Below are positions 55,513 to 64,000 of a stretch of DNA of 64,000 nucleotides, in pieces. Every line of letters starts with the position of its first letter. Positions within the stretch are counted from its first letter, which is position 1. A program made the position numbers and the translations under genes. This DNA comes from Blastochloris viridis (lineage in GTDB: Bacteria > Pseudomonadota > Alphaproteobacteria > Rhizobiales > Xanthobacteraceae), in NCBI RefSeq assembly GCF_001402875.1, contig NZ_CP012946.1, positions 3,574,001 through 3,638,000 of the forward strand, written 5' to 3'. The notes beneath the pieces were generated by a model, which saw only the letters and a list, made by a program, of their open reading frames with translations, made no database searches and was not told the DNA's origin.

Positions 55513-55914
55513 ATGTTCGCCTCAAATTTCGGGCGCGCCACCGCGCTCGCCCTGGCGCTCGCCTCGGTTTCGTTCGCCACCGCCGCCCGCGCCGACATCA
55601 AGGACTATGAGTTCCAGCTGGTCGAGCCTCAGCTCAAGACCGGCGAGGCCATCGTCGCGCTGCGCGTGGTGCACAAGCCGACCGGCAAGCCGGTGCCGGA
55701 CGCCGTGATCTTCTCCAAACGGCTCGACATGGCGCCGGACAACATGGCGGGGATGACCGCGCCGCTGGAGCCGCTGCCGGCCACCGAGCCAGGCGTCTAC
55801 CGCTTCAGGACCGACCTCACCATGGCCGGGCGCTGGCAGCTCTCGGTCGCCGCCAAGCTGCAGGGCGAGGACGGCACCTTGCAGAGCCGGCTGATCGTCA
55901 AGGCCCTGCCATGA
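55513..55914 (+). CDS. YtkA/FixH-like periplasmic protein
   Basis: 133 residues from ATG 55513, with GGAG 8 bases upstream. The signal peptide (LALALASVSFATAARA) is followed by an Ig-like beta domain: DYEFQLVEPQLKTGEAIVAL, RVVHKPTGKPVPDAVIFSKR and YRFRTDLTMAGRWQLSVAAK, as in YtkA/FixH. Several Met residues (LDMAPDNMAGMTAP) form a Met-rich patch that could bind Cu(I). It overlaps the cusB start by 4 bp (ATGA). Members next to HME-RND pumps are thought to take part in metal handling. Confidence 0.82.
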   Translation: MFASNFGRATALALALASVSFATAARADIKDYEFQLVEPQLKTGEAIVALRVVHKPTGKPVPDAVIFSKRLDMAPDNMAGMTAPLEPLPATEPGVYRFRTDLTMAGRWQLSVAAKLQGEDGTLQSRLIVKALP

Positions 55915-57281
55915 GGCAGGCCATCGTCGTCGCCACCCTCGCCGCGATCGCCGCGGCGGGGGGAGGCTACCTTGTCGGTCAGCGCGGCGCGGCGCCCTCC
56001 CAGCCCGCCACGTCCCAGCCGGCGAGCGGGCCCGTGCTGTATTGGCGCCACCCCGACCAGCCGCGCTACGCCGCCGCGCCGCAGCACACCGACGACCACC
56101 GCGCCTATCTGCCGGTGCGGGCCGGCGAGGACGTCTCGTTCGACGATCCTCCGGCTGCCGCCGTGGCCGGCGGCCCGCGAAAAATCCTCTACTACCGCAA
56201 CCCGATGGGGCTGCCGGACACCTCGAAGGTGCCGAAGAAGGACCAGATGGGGATGGACTACGTCCCCGTCTACGACGGCGAGGCTGACGACGGCTCGGTC
56301 CGCCTCACCGCGGCGAAGATCCAGAAGCTGGGGGTGCAGTCGGCGCCGGCCGAGCGGCGCCGGCTCGGCCGCGTTGTGCGGGCGGCGGGCGTCGTTGCCG
56401 TCGACGAGCGGCGCGCGAGCGTGGTGTCACTGCGCTTCGATGCCTGGATCGAGAGCGTCGCCAACGTCACCACCGGCGACACCGTGCGCCAGGGCCAGCC
56501 GCTGATGCGGGTCTACGGCCCCGCGCTTGCCACCGACGCCGCTCAGTACGCCTCGGTGCTAGCGGGCAGCGCCGCCGCCTACGGCCCGACGGGAGCGAAG
56601 GGCGCCCGCCAGCGGCTGGAAAACCTCGCGGTGCCGGCAAGCTACATCGCCGCGCTCGAGCGCACCCGGCAGGTCGCGCTCAGTCTCGACTGGCCGGCGC
56701 CGCGCGACGGCGTGGTGCTGACGCGGAGCGCGGTCGAGGGCATGAAGGCCCCGGCCGGCGAGGTGTTGTTCCGCCTTGCCGACCTCGCCAAGGTGTGGGT
56801 GCTGGCCGACATGTCCGAAACCGACCTGCCGGCGGTGGCGCTCGGCCAGACCGCGCGGGTGCGGCCGCGCGGCGACCCGGACCACGCCTTCACCGGCAAA
56901 GTCGCGCTGATCTATCCGCAGATCAACAAGGAGACCCGCACCGCGCGGGTGCGCATCGAGCTCGACAATCCCGACCTCGTCCTGAAGCCGGACATGTACG
57001 CCGAGGTCGAGATCGACAGCGGCACCGGCGAGGCGGTGCTGACGGTGCCGGACAGCGCGGTGATCGATTCCGGCACCCGCCAGACCGTGATCGTCGACCG
57101 CGGCGAGGGCCGGTTCGAGCCCAAAAGCGTGGTGCTGGGGCGCCGCGGCAACGGCTATGTCGAAATCCGTGACGGCATCGACGACGGCGACTGGCTGGTG
57201 GTGAAGGCGACCTTCCTGATCGACGCCGAGAGCAACCTGACCAGCGCGCTGCGCGGGCTCACCGCGGGGGATGCGCGATGA
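55911..57281 (+). CDS. cusB: CusB-like periplasmic adaptor of heavy-metal efflux
   Basis: 456 residues. After an N-terminal anchor, a heavy-metal-binding segment is visible (YYRNPMGLPDTSKVPKKDQM then GMDYVPVY), followed by the membrane-fusion-protein core: RLGRVVRAAGVVAVDERRAS, DAWIESVANVTTGDTVRQGQ, and the beta-barrel (VWVLADMSETDLPAVALGQT). It would link the CusA pump to an outer-membrane channel; no CusC-type outer-membrane gene is in this window. Its stop overlaps the cusA start (ATGA). Confidence 0.9.
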   Translation: MRQAIVVATLAAIAAAGGGYLVGQRGAAPSQPATSQPASGPVLYWRHPDQPRYAAAPQHTDDHRAYLPVRAGEDVSFDDPPAAAVAGGPRKILYYRNPMGLPDTSKVPKKDQMGMDYVPVYDGEADDGSVRLTAAKIQKLGVQSAPAERRRLGRVVRAAGVVAVDERRASVVSLRFDAWIESVANVTTGDTVRQGQPLMRVYGPALATDAAQYASVLAGSAAAYGPTGAKGARQRLENLAVPASYIAALERTRQVALSLDWPAPRDGVVLTRSAVEGMKAPAGEVLFRLADLAKVWVLADMSETDLPAVALGQTARVRPRGDPDHAFTGKVALIYPQINKETRTARVRIELDNPDLVLKPDMYAEVEIDSGTGEAVLTVPDSAVIDSGTRQTVIVDRGEGRFEPKSVVLGRRGNGYVEIRDGIDDGDWLVVKATFLIDAESNLTSALRGLTAGDAR

Positions 57282-60200
57282 TCGCCCGCCTGATCGCGTG
57301 GTCGGCGCGCAACTTGGTGCTGATCCTGATCGCCACCGCCATGGCGGTCGCGGCCGGAAGCTATTCGCTGCGCCACCTGCCGCTCGACGCGTTGCCCGAC
57401 CTGTCCGACACCCAGGTGATCGTGCTGACCGACGTTCCCGGCCAGGCACCGCAGGTGGTGGAGGATCAGGTCACCTACCCGCTCACCACCGCCATGCTGA
57501 CGGTGCCGAAGTCGAAGGTGGTGCGCGGCTTTTCGTTCTTCGGCGTGTCGTTTGTCTACGTCATCTTCGCCGACGGCACCGACATCTATTGGGCGCGCTC
57601 GCGGGTGCTGGAATCCCTCAACGCCGCCGCCGCGCGGCTGCCGGCCGGGGTGACGCCGACGCTGGGGCCGGACGCCACCGGCGTCGGCTGGGTCTACCAG
57701 TACGCGCTGCTCGCCAAGGATTTGACGCTGGCCGAGCTGCGCTCGCTCCAGGATTGGCACGTCCGCTACGCCGCGGCCAAAGCGGACGGCGTGGCCGAGG
57801 TCGCCTCCGTCGGCGGCTTCGTCAAGCAGTACAACGTGGTGGTCGACCCGCGCCGGCTGCGCGCGCTCGGCATTTCGCTCGCCCAGGTGCGCGAGGCGAT
57901 CCGCGCCTCCAACACCGACGTCGGCGGCCGCACCGTCGAGCTTGCCGAGTTCGAGTTCATGGTGCGCGGCCGCGGCTACCTCACCGGCGTGGCCGACCTC
58001 GAACAGGTGGTGCTGAAGGCCGAGGCCGGCACCCCGGTGCTGCTGCGCGACGTCGCCCGCATCGAGATCGGCCCGGACGAGCGGCGCGGCATCGCCGAGC
58101 TCAACGGCGAGGGCGAGGTCGCAAGCGGCGTGGTGCTGCAGCGCTTCGGCGCCAACGCCCTCGACGTCATCGCCAGCGTCAAGGCGACGCTCGCAGCATT
58201 CGCAACGAGCCTGCCGGCGGGGGTCGACATCGTGGCGGTCTACGACCGCTCCGAGCTGATCGAGCGCGCCATCGCCACGCTGAAATCGACGCTGATCGAG
58301 GAAAGCCTGATCGTCGCCGCGGTGTGCGTGGTGTTTCTCCTCCACGTCCGCAGCGCGCTGGTGGCGATCATCATGCTGCCGGTCGGCATCCTGATCGCGT
58401 TCGCCTTGATGAAGGCGCTCGGGCTCGGCTCCAACATCATGAGCTTAGGGGGCATCGCCATCGCCATCGGCGCCATGGTCGATGCCGCCATCGTGATGAT
58501 CGAGAACGCCCACAAGCACCTGGAGCGCGCGCCGAAGGACAAGCCGCGGCTCGAGGTGCTGATCGAGGCGGCAGCTGAGGTCGGCCCGGCGCTGTTCTTC
58601 AGCCTGCTCGTCATCACCGTGTCGTTCCTGCCGATCTTCGCGCTGGAGGCGCAGGAAGGCCGGATGTTCCACCCGCTCGCCTTCACCAAGACGTTTGCGA
58701 TGGCGGCGGCGGCGCTGCTGTCGGTGACGCTGGTGCCGGCGTTGATGGTGCTTTTCGTCCGCGGCCGCATCATTCCGGAGCAGAACAATCCCATCAACCG
58801 CGCGCTGATCTTGCTCTACCGGCCGATCATCGGCGCGGTGCTGAACGCCAAGGTCGTCACCATCGTGCTGGCGCTCGCCGTGCTCGGTGCAAGCTGGTGG
58901 CCGGCCAGCCGGATCGGAACGGAGTTCATGCCGACGCTGGACGAGGGCACGCTGTTCTACATGCCGACCACGCTGCCGGGGCTGTCGGTCACCACGGCGG
59001 CCGAGCTGCTGCAGACCCAGAACCGCATCATCAAGTCGTTTCCGGAGGTCGCCTCGGTGTTCGGCAAGGCCGGCCGCGCCAATAGCGCGACCGATCCGGC
59101 GCCGTTGGAGATGTTCGAGACCATCATCAACCTGAAGCCGCGGCCCGAGTGGCGTGCGGGCCTCACCGTCGATGGCCTGATCGCCGAGATGGACCGGGCG
59201 CTGCAGTTCCCGGGCGTCTCCAACTCCTGGACCATGCCGATCAAGGCCCGCATCGACATGCTGTCGACCGGCATCCGCACCCCGGTCGGCATCAAGATTC
59301 TCGGCCGTGACCTCGCCGAGATGGAGCAGGTGGCGCGGCAAGTCGAGGCGGCGGTGAAACGCGTGCCCGGCACCACCAGCGCCTACGCCGAGCGCGTCAT
59401 CGGCGGCTACTACCTCGACGTGGTGCCGGACCGCGCCGCGCTGGCGCGCTACGGCCTCACCATCGCCGCGGTGCAGGAGGTGGTGGCGGGCGCGCTGGGC
59501 GGACAGACCGTCACCACCACCGTCGAGGGCCGCGAGCGCTACGGCGTCACCGTGCGCTATCCGCGCGACCTGCGCTCCGACCCCGAGGCGATCGCCCGCG
59601 AGGTGCTGGTGGCGCTGCCGAATGGCGGCGGCGCGGTGCCGCTCGGCGAGGTGGCGAAGCTCGAGCGCACGCGCGGCGCCACCACCATCCGCACCGAGAA
59701 CGGCCAGCTCGCGCTCTATATCTTCGTCGACCTGCGCGAGCGCGACCTCGGCTCCTTTGTCGCCGACGCCAAGCGCGCGGTCGCCGGCGAAGTGACGTTC
59801 CCGCCCGGCACATTTGCTGTGTGGAGCGGCCAGTACGAGTATCTCGAGCGCGCCGCGGCGCGTCTCAAGGTGGTGGTGCCGGTGACGCTGCTGGCGATCT
59901 TCCTGTTGCTGTATCTCAACTTCCGCCGGCTGACCGAGACCCTGATCGTGATGGCCTCGCTGCCGTTCGCGCTGGTCGGCGGGCTGTGGCTGATGTGGTG
60001 GCTCGGCTTCAATTTCTCGGTCGCGGTGGCGGTCGGCTTCATCGCGCTGGCGGGCGTTGCCGCCGAAACCGGGGTGGTGATGCTGATCTATCTCGACCAC
60101 GCCATGGCCGAGGTCCGCGCGAGGTGCTGCGCCGAGGGCCGGACGTTCGGCCGCGCCGAGTTGCACCGGGCGGTCATGCTCGGCGCGGTCGAGCGGGTGC

Positions 60201-60406
60201 GGCCGAAGATGATGACGGTGGTCGCCATCATCGCCGGCCTGTTGCCGATCCTGTGGAGCAGCGGCACCGGATCGGAGGTGATGCAGCGCATCGCCGTGCC
60301 GATGATCGGCGGCATGGTGTCGTCCACCGTGCTGACGCTGGTGGTGATCCCGGCGGTCTACGCTCTGGTCAAGAGCGTCGGCCTCCGCCGCGCCGCCGCG
60401 GCGTGA
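57278..60406 (+). CDS. cusA: CusA-type RND pump for Cu(I)/Ag(I)
   Basis: 1042 residues, twelve predicted helices in two halves. The transmembrane motif AIGAMVDAAIVMIENAHKHL matches the CusA/SilA subgroup that carries monovalent ions, rather than the DGAV form of CzcA. MPTLDEGTLFYMPTTLPGLS is also CusA-like. Methionines in the pore region could relay metal. It drives proton-coupled export of Cu(I) or Ag(I) from periplasm and cytosol via CusB. Last gene of the efflux operon and convergent with lysS. Confidence 0.9.
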   Translation: MIARLIAWSARNLVLILIATAMAVAAGSYSLRHLPLDALPDLSDTQVIVLTDVPGQAPQVVEDQVTYPLTTAMLTVPKSKVVRGFSFFGVSFVYVIFADGTDIYWARSRVLESLNAAAARLPAGVTPTLGPDATGVGWVYQYALLAKDLTLAELRSLQDWHVRYAAAKADGVAEVASVGGFVKQYNVVVDPRRLRALGISLAQVREAIRASNTDVGGRTVELAEFEFMVRGRGYLTGVADLEQVVLKAEAGTPVLLRDVARIEIGPDERRGIAELNGEGEVASGVVLQRFGANALDVIASVKATLAAFATSLPAGVDIVAVYDRSELIERAIATLKSTLIEESLIVAAVCVVFLLHVRSALVAIIMLPVGILIAFALMKALGLGSNIMSLGGIAIAIGAMVDAAIVMIENAHKHLERAPKDKPRLEVLIEAAAEVGPALFFSLLVITVSFLPIFALEAQEGRMFHPLAFTKTFAMAAAALLSVTLVPALMVLFVRGRIIPEQNNPINRALILLYRPIIGAVLNAKVVTIVLALAVLGASWWPASRIGTEFMPTLDEGTLFYMPTTLPGLSVTTAAELLQTQNRIIKSFPEVASVFGKAGRANSATDPAPLEMFETIINLKPRPEWRAGLTVDGLIAEMDRALQFPGVSNSWTMPIKARIDMLSTGIRTPVGIKILGRDLAEMEQVARQVEAAVKRVPGTTSAYAERVIGGYYLDVVPDRAALARYGLTIAAVQEVVAGALGGQTVTTTVEGRERYGVTVRYPRDLRSDPEAIAREVLVALPNGGGAVPLGEVAKLERTRGATTIRTENGQLALYIFVDLRERDLGSFVADAKRAVAGEVTFPPGTFAVWSGQYEYLERAAARLKVVVPVTLLAIFLLLYLNFRRLTETLIVMASLPFALVGGLWLMWWLGFNFSVAVAVGFIALAGVAAETGVVMLIYLDHAMAEVRARCCAEGRTFGRAELHRAVMLGAVERVRPKMMTVVAIIAGLLPILWSSGTGSEVMQRIAVPMIGGMVSSTVLTLVVIPAVYALVKSVGLRRAAAA

Positions 60407-60419
60407 TCCGCCCGACCGA

Positions 60420-62066
60420 TCAGGCAGCGCTGGCGAGTTCGCCCGCCAGCGCCTTGTCGATCAGCGCCACCGTCTCAGGCACGCCGTAGATCGCCACGAA
60501 CGAGCCGAACCGCGGCCCGCGCTCCTGGCCGAGCAGCAGGCGGTAGATCGCGCCGAACCATTCCTGCGACACGCCGGGGCGCTCCGGCGTCGCGCCCTTG
60601 GCTTTCAGGTCGTGGTAGCGCGGGATCGCCCGGCCGATGTCGTAGACCTTGACCTGGATGTCCTCGGCCGCGGTGTCCGGCGCCAGCGCCGCCAGCGCCG
60701 CGCGCAGCGCCTCGAGCGCGCCGCGCTCGACCTCGTCCGCCACCGCGAACCGCTTCGCCGGCTTGACGAAGTCGTGGTAGTAGCGCACCGCATAGCCGAC
60801 CAGCTGGTCGAGCTTGGGATGGGTCGCGGGCGAGGAGCCCGGCGCGTAGCGCTGGATGAAGCCCCACAGCACCGCCTTGTCCTCGGCGTGCGACACCGAG
60901 GCGAGGTTGAGCAGCATCGAGAACGAGATCGGCACCTCGCTGTTCGGCGGCGCGCCGGAATGGATGTGCCACACCGGGTTCGACAGCTGCGTCCTGCCGT
61001 CCTGGCCGGGATACTTCTCGAGGTAGGTCAGATAGTCGTCGACGGTTTTGGGAATGACGTCGAAATAGAGCCGCTTTGCCGCCTTGGGCTGCTGGAACAT
61101 GTAGAGCGACAGGCTCTCGGGGCTGGCATAGGCCAGCCACTCGTCGATGGTGAGGCCGTTGCCCTTGGATTTGGAGATCTTCTGGCCCTTCTCGTCGAGG
61201 AACAGCTCGTAATTGAAGCCCTCCGGCGGCGTGCCACCCAGCGCCCGGCAGATCTCGCCCGACAGCTTGACCGAGTCGATCAGGTCCTTGCCGGCCATCT
61301 CGTAGTCGATGCCGAACGCGGTCCAGCGCATCGCCCAGTCCGGCTTCCACTGCAGCTTGCAGTGGCCCCCCGTGACCGGGAGGGTGACGCGCTCAGCCGT
61401 TTCGGGGTCGTCGTAGGAGATGGTGCCGGCGTTCACGTCGCGCGCGACGATCGGCACCTGCAGCACCACCTTGGTGCGCGGGCAGATCGGCAGGAACGGC
61501 GAATAGCTCTGCGCCCGCTCCTGGCGGAGCGAGGGCAGCATGATCGCCATCACCTGATCGAACCGCTCCAGCACCGTCAGCAGCGTCTGGTCGAACCGTC
61601 CGGAGGTGTAGCAGTCGGTGGCCGAGACGAAGTCGTAGTCGAAGCTGAAGGCGTCGAGGAAGGCGCGCAGGCGGGCATTGTTGTGGGCGCCGAACGAGGA
61701 ATGGGTGCCGAACGGGTCCGGCACCTTGGTCAGCGGCTTGCCGAGATTGGCGCCGACCAGCTCCTTGTTGGGGATGTTGTCCGGCACCTTGCGCAGGCCG
61801 TCCATGTCGTCGGAAAACGCGATCAGGCGAGTCTTGACGCGGTCTTCGGTGAGGATGCGGAAGGCATGGCGCACCATGGTGGTGCGGGCGACCTCGCCGA
61901 AGGTGCCGATGTGCGGCAGGCCGGACGGGCCATAGCCGGTCTCGAACAGCACTTCGTCCTTGGGCAGCCGTTTCAGCCGCTCGACCACTTTCCGCGCCTC
62001 CTCGAACGGCCAGGCGGTGGAGGATTCGGCGAGCGCCCTGAGGGCGGCGGCGGTTTCGGTGGTCAT
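60420..62066 (-). CDS. lysS: Lysine--tRNA ligase, class I
   Basis: 548 residues from ATG 62066. It is the archaeal-type class I LysRS with HIGH-like [20 protein letters not shown] and KMSKS-like [20 protein letters not shown]; the class II motifs are absent. Cysteines in SATDCYTSG and [11 protein letters not shown] are present. Class I LysRS is standard in alphaproteobacteria and replaces the class II enzyme of E. coli. It charges lysine onto its tRNA in the cytoplasm. Downstream it meets cusA; upstream, 82 bp away, is a solute-binding protein gene on the same strand. Confidence 0.96.
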   Translation of the reverse strand: MTTETAAALRALAESSTAWPFEEARKVVERLKRLPKDEVLFETGYGPSGLPHIGTFGEVARTTMVRHAFRILTEDRVKTRLIAFSDDMDGLRKVPDNIPNKELVGANLGKPLTKVPDPFGTHSSFGAHNNARLRAFLDAFSFDYDFVSATDCYTSGRFDQTLLTVLERFDQVMAIMLPSLRQERAQSYSPFLPICPRTKVVLQVPIVARDVNAGTISYDDPETAERVTLPVTGGHCKLQWKPDWAMRWTAFGIDYEMAGKDLIDSVKLSGEICRALGGTPPEGFNYELFLDEKGQKISKSKGNGLTIDEWLAYASPESLSLYMFQQPKAAKRLYFDVIPKTVDDYLTYLEKYPGQDGRTQLSNPVWHIHSGAPPNSEVPISFSMLLNLASVSHAEDKAVLWGFIQRYAPGSSPATHPKLDQLVGYAVRYYHDFVKPAKRFAVADEVERGALEALRAALAALAPDTAAEDIQVKVYDIGRAIPRYHDLKAKGATPERPGVSQEWFGAIYRLLLGQERGPRFGSFVAIYGVPETVALIDKALAGELASAA

Positions 62067-62148
62067 GGCATGTCCCTGATGGTCGCGCGGACATAAATCC
62101 CGCGCGGCGCCGGGGGTCAACGGGCGGCGACCCCGCCAGCGTCAAGCG

Positions 62149-63003
62149 TCAGAAAAAGCCGATCGGGAAATAGCGCAAATAGAGGTCGGTATAGACGCCC
62201 TTCTCCCACAGCTTCTGCAGCGCCCAATCGAACGCGCGACGAAGCGGCTCGTTGCCCTTGCGCACCGCGATGCCGACGCCCTCGCCGAAATAGCGGCTTT
62301 CGTAGAAGACGCCGCCGCGGAAGGCGCAGCAATTGGCCGAGGTGGTGCCGTTGAGCCAGAACGCCAGCTGGATGCCGTCGCCGAACAGGAGGTCGACCTG
62401 CTTGGCCTTCAGCGCCTCCTCGGCAGCCTCCAGGCTCGGAAACGGCTTGAGGCTGGTCTCGGTGAAGAAGGCGCGCAGATAGGCCTCGTGCGCGGTGCCG
62501 GCGACCACCGCCACCGAGCGGCCGATCACGGTTTCCGGCTTGAGGTCGACGAGGTCGAGGTCGGTGCGGGCGACGAAGCGGGCCGGGGTGCGGTAATAGC
62601 GGTCGGTGAAATCGGCCTTGGCGCGAGTCTGCGGGGTGATGGCGAGCGAGGCGACCACGGCGTCGCCGCGGTTCTCGTTCAGCGCGTCGAGCAGGGTGTC
62701 GAACCGGCGCACCTGGACGGTGCAGGCGACCTTCAGCTCCTCGCAGATGGCGCGGGCGAGGTCGACATTGAAGCCGGTCGGGTTGTTGTCGGCGCCCTTG
62801 AAGTTGAACGGCGGGTAATCCTCCTCGGTGAGGAAGCGGATCAGGCCGAGGCGGCCGAGGTCCGGCCGCTCGGGCCGCCGCTTGGGATCCCAGAAGCTCG
62901 GCACCCGCACGCCATCGCCCGGCCCGGCCGCCTGGGCGGGCAACAGCGGCGCCGCCAGTCCCAGCAGCGCCAGCACGGTGGCGAATACCCGCAGTCGTCG
63001 CAT
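62149..63003 (-). CDS. ABC transporter solute-binding protein, family 3 (PBP2)
   Basis: 284 residues from ATG 63003. A signal peptide (VFATVLALLGLAAPLLPAQA) leads to a type 2 periplasmic binding fold: IRFLTEEDYPPFNFKGADNN, PTGFNVDLARAICEELKVAC, GDAVVASLAITPQTRAKADF and YRTPARFVAR. The early FLTEEDYPPFN is typical of amino-acid binders. A pair of cysteines (SANCCAF) is unusual. No permease or ATPase genes are adjacent, so it may be an orphan receptor or serve a distant transporter. It is divergent from the glycosyltransferase gene. Confidence 0.86.
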   Translation of the reverse strand: MRRLRVFATVLALLGLAAPLLPAQAAGPGDGVRVPSFWDPKRRPERPDLGRLGLIRFLTEEDYPPFNFKGADNNPTGFNVDLARAICEELKVACTVQVRRFDTLLDALNENRGDAVVASLAITPQTRAKADFTDRYYRTPARFVARTDLDLVDLKPETVIGRSVAVVAGTAHEAYLRAFFTETSLKPFPSLEAAEEALKAKQVDLLFGDGIQLAFWLNGTTSANCCAFRGGVFYESRYFGEGVGIAVRKGNEPLRRAFDWALQKLWEKGVYTDLYLRYFPIGFF

Positions 63004-63065
63004 TGAGTTCAGCTCACACGCTCCGCGTTTGTCCGCAGTTTTCACGGCCGGCACGGTTGCAGACC

Positions 63066-64000
63066 ATGCTCCCAGGCGCAAGCGGGCGGGGCAGCGTGTC
63101 GGCCAAATTCTCGTCGGATATTCGCGGGCCGCGGGCTGACGACGGCGCCGGCCTGCCGGTCGAGCTGCTGCCGCTGATCGATCGTCTGCCGCTCGAATGC
63201 CTGGTCGCCGCCGCGCAGCGGGCCGACCTCATCGCCGTCGGCGGTGATGAGGTCGTCATCGCCGCCGGGCTGATCGACCGCGACGCCTACGCCCGGCGGC
63301 TGGCGGCGTGGCTCGGCCTGCCGTTCGCCGAGCTGGCGGACGATGGCGGCGATGTTGGCGATGGCGATCTGCCGCCGCCGCGGCTCGAAGCCGTTGCGAG
63401 CGGCGTGGGCGCGGTGGCGCGCACCGCCGCCGGCCTTCGCATCGCCATCGCGCCGCGCGGCGTGATGATCCGGGAGTTGGTGCGGCTGGTGCATGCCCGG
63501 GCCAGCGGGACGGGCAACCTCGTGCTCACCACGCCTGACCGCTTCGAGGCCTATGTCACCCGGCGCGCCCGCCCCCGCCTCGGCGACGTCGCCGCGTTCG
63601 GCCTGCTGCGGCGGGCGCCGGACATGTCGGCCGCAACCCGGCGCGCGCAACATTACCGGCCGGTGGCGGTCGCCGGCGGCGTGGCGGCGCTCGCCGTGCT
63701 GATCGCCGCAGACATCGCCGCGGTGGCAGCGCACGTCGCGCTGTCGCTCGTATTCCTGGGCTGGATCGCGCTGCGTTGCCTGGCGCTGTTTTCTCCCGAT
63801 CTGCCGCGCGGCCCGCCGCCGGCGTCCGAGCGCGCCTTGCCGGTCTATTCCATCCTGATACCGCTCTACCGCGAGGCCGGCATGGTGGCCGGGTTGCTGC
63901 GCGCGCTCGACGCGCTCGACTATCCGCGCGAGAAGCTCGACATCCTGATCGTGATCGAGCCCGACGATGCCGAAACGCGCTCCGCCGTGCTCGCCGCCGG
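63066..64000 (+). CDS. Family 2 glycosyltransferase with N-terminal MshEN-like domain, partial
   Basis: At least 311 residues; it runs past the right edge. An N-terminal region (about 20-190) resembles the GspE/MshEN cap domain (VDIAAGLIDRDAYARRLAAW-like pattern, LVLTTPDRFEAYVTRRAR). Two hydrophobic helices follow (VAVAGGVAALAVLIAADIAA, VALSLVFLGWIALRCLALF), then the start of a GT2 catalytic domain: YSILIPLYREAGMVAGLLRA, LDYPREKLDILIVIEPDD. This layout is known in alphaproteobacterial exopolysaccharide synthases such as XagB. It probably makes a surface glycan at the inner membrane. The catalytic core is mostly outside the window. Confidence 0.82.
   Translation, partial: MLPGASGRGSVSAKFSSDIRGPRADDGAGLPVELLPLIDRLPLECLVAAAQRADLIAVGGDEVVIAAGLIDRDAYARRLAAWLGLPFAELADDGGDVGDGDLPPPRLEAVASGVGAVARTAAGLRIAIAPRGVMIRELVRLVHARASGTGNLVLTTPDRFEAYVTRRARPRLGDVAAFGLLRRAPDMSAATRRAQHYRPVAVAGGVAALAVLIAADIAAVAAHVALSLVFLGWIALRCLALFSPDLPRGPPPASERALPVYSILIPLYREAGMVAGLLRALDALDYPREKLDILIVIEPDDAETRSAVLAA

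Overview
This 64 kb window is a gene-dense, very GC-rich (about 70% by eye) chromosomal segment of an alphaproteobacterium, most likely of the order Hyphomicrobiales (Rhizobiales). Reasons: a DivL-type pseudokinase and GcrA, both alphaproteobacterial cell-cycle regulators; AddAB of the alphaproteobacterial type; a UbiE-UbiB-CoaBC-Dut cluster; a TsaE-AmgK fusion followed by MurU; IalB and YtkA/FixH-like proteins; a class I lysyl-tRNA synthetase; and palindromic intergenic repeats of a style common in this order. I cannot name the genus. No prophage, insertion sequence, CRISPR array, rRNA or tRNA gene was seen.

Layout. 1-4484: ubiquinone synthesis (ubiE end, ubiB), a FitAB/VapBC-type toxin-antitoxin pair, coaBC and dut. 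4647-6508: Rrf2 regulator, a palindromic repeat, cysK and its terminator. 6725-18477: an apparent long operon divL, tsaE-amgK, murU, addB, addA, then trxA. 18522-21944: HD hydrolase, an MGDG-synthase-like glycosyltransferase, two palindromic repeats, gcrA with a GANTC cluster upstream. 21945-27340: argD-argF-hslO, then infA and a DEAD-box helicase on the minus strand. 27761-38052: a mixed accessory stretch (lipoprotein, patatin, Nudix, pdxY, SnoaL-like, DCC protein, two TPM proteins with LemA, a DsbA-fold isomerase, an ECF sigma factor, IalB, YggS). 38300-43688: leuS-lptE-holA and a duplicated-fold dCTP deaminase. 44162-45910: a flippase-like membrane protein and a secreted unknown. 46231-54743: a complete phosphate module, phoR / pstS-pstC-pstA-pstB-phoU-phoB, with a triple Pho box before pstS. 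55000-60406: a Cu/Ag efflux locus (small Cys/Met/His secreted protein, YtkA-like protein, CusB, CusA). 60420-64000: lysS, a solute-binding protein and the start of a family 2 glycosyltransferase.

Together the genes are mainly housekeeping and regulatory. Two cell-cycle regulators (DivL, GcrA) lie about 12 kb apart, and the gcrA upstream region is rich in GANTC, the site methylated by CcrM in this class. PhoR/PhoB and the Pst transporter form one sensing unit. I found no operon that looks like a wholly new biological system. The most unusual material is intergenic: a perfect 22-bp hairpin, a dispersed palindromic sequence family with three copies, tandem repeats before phoR, and a promoter that runs straight into a strong hairpin before argD.
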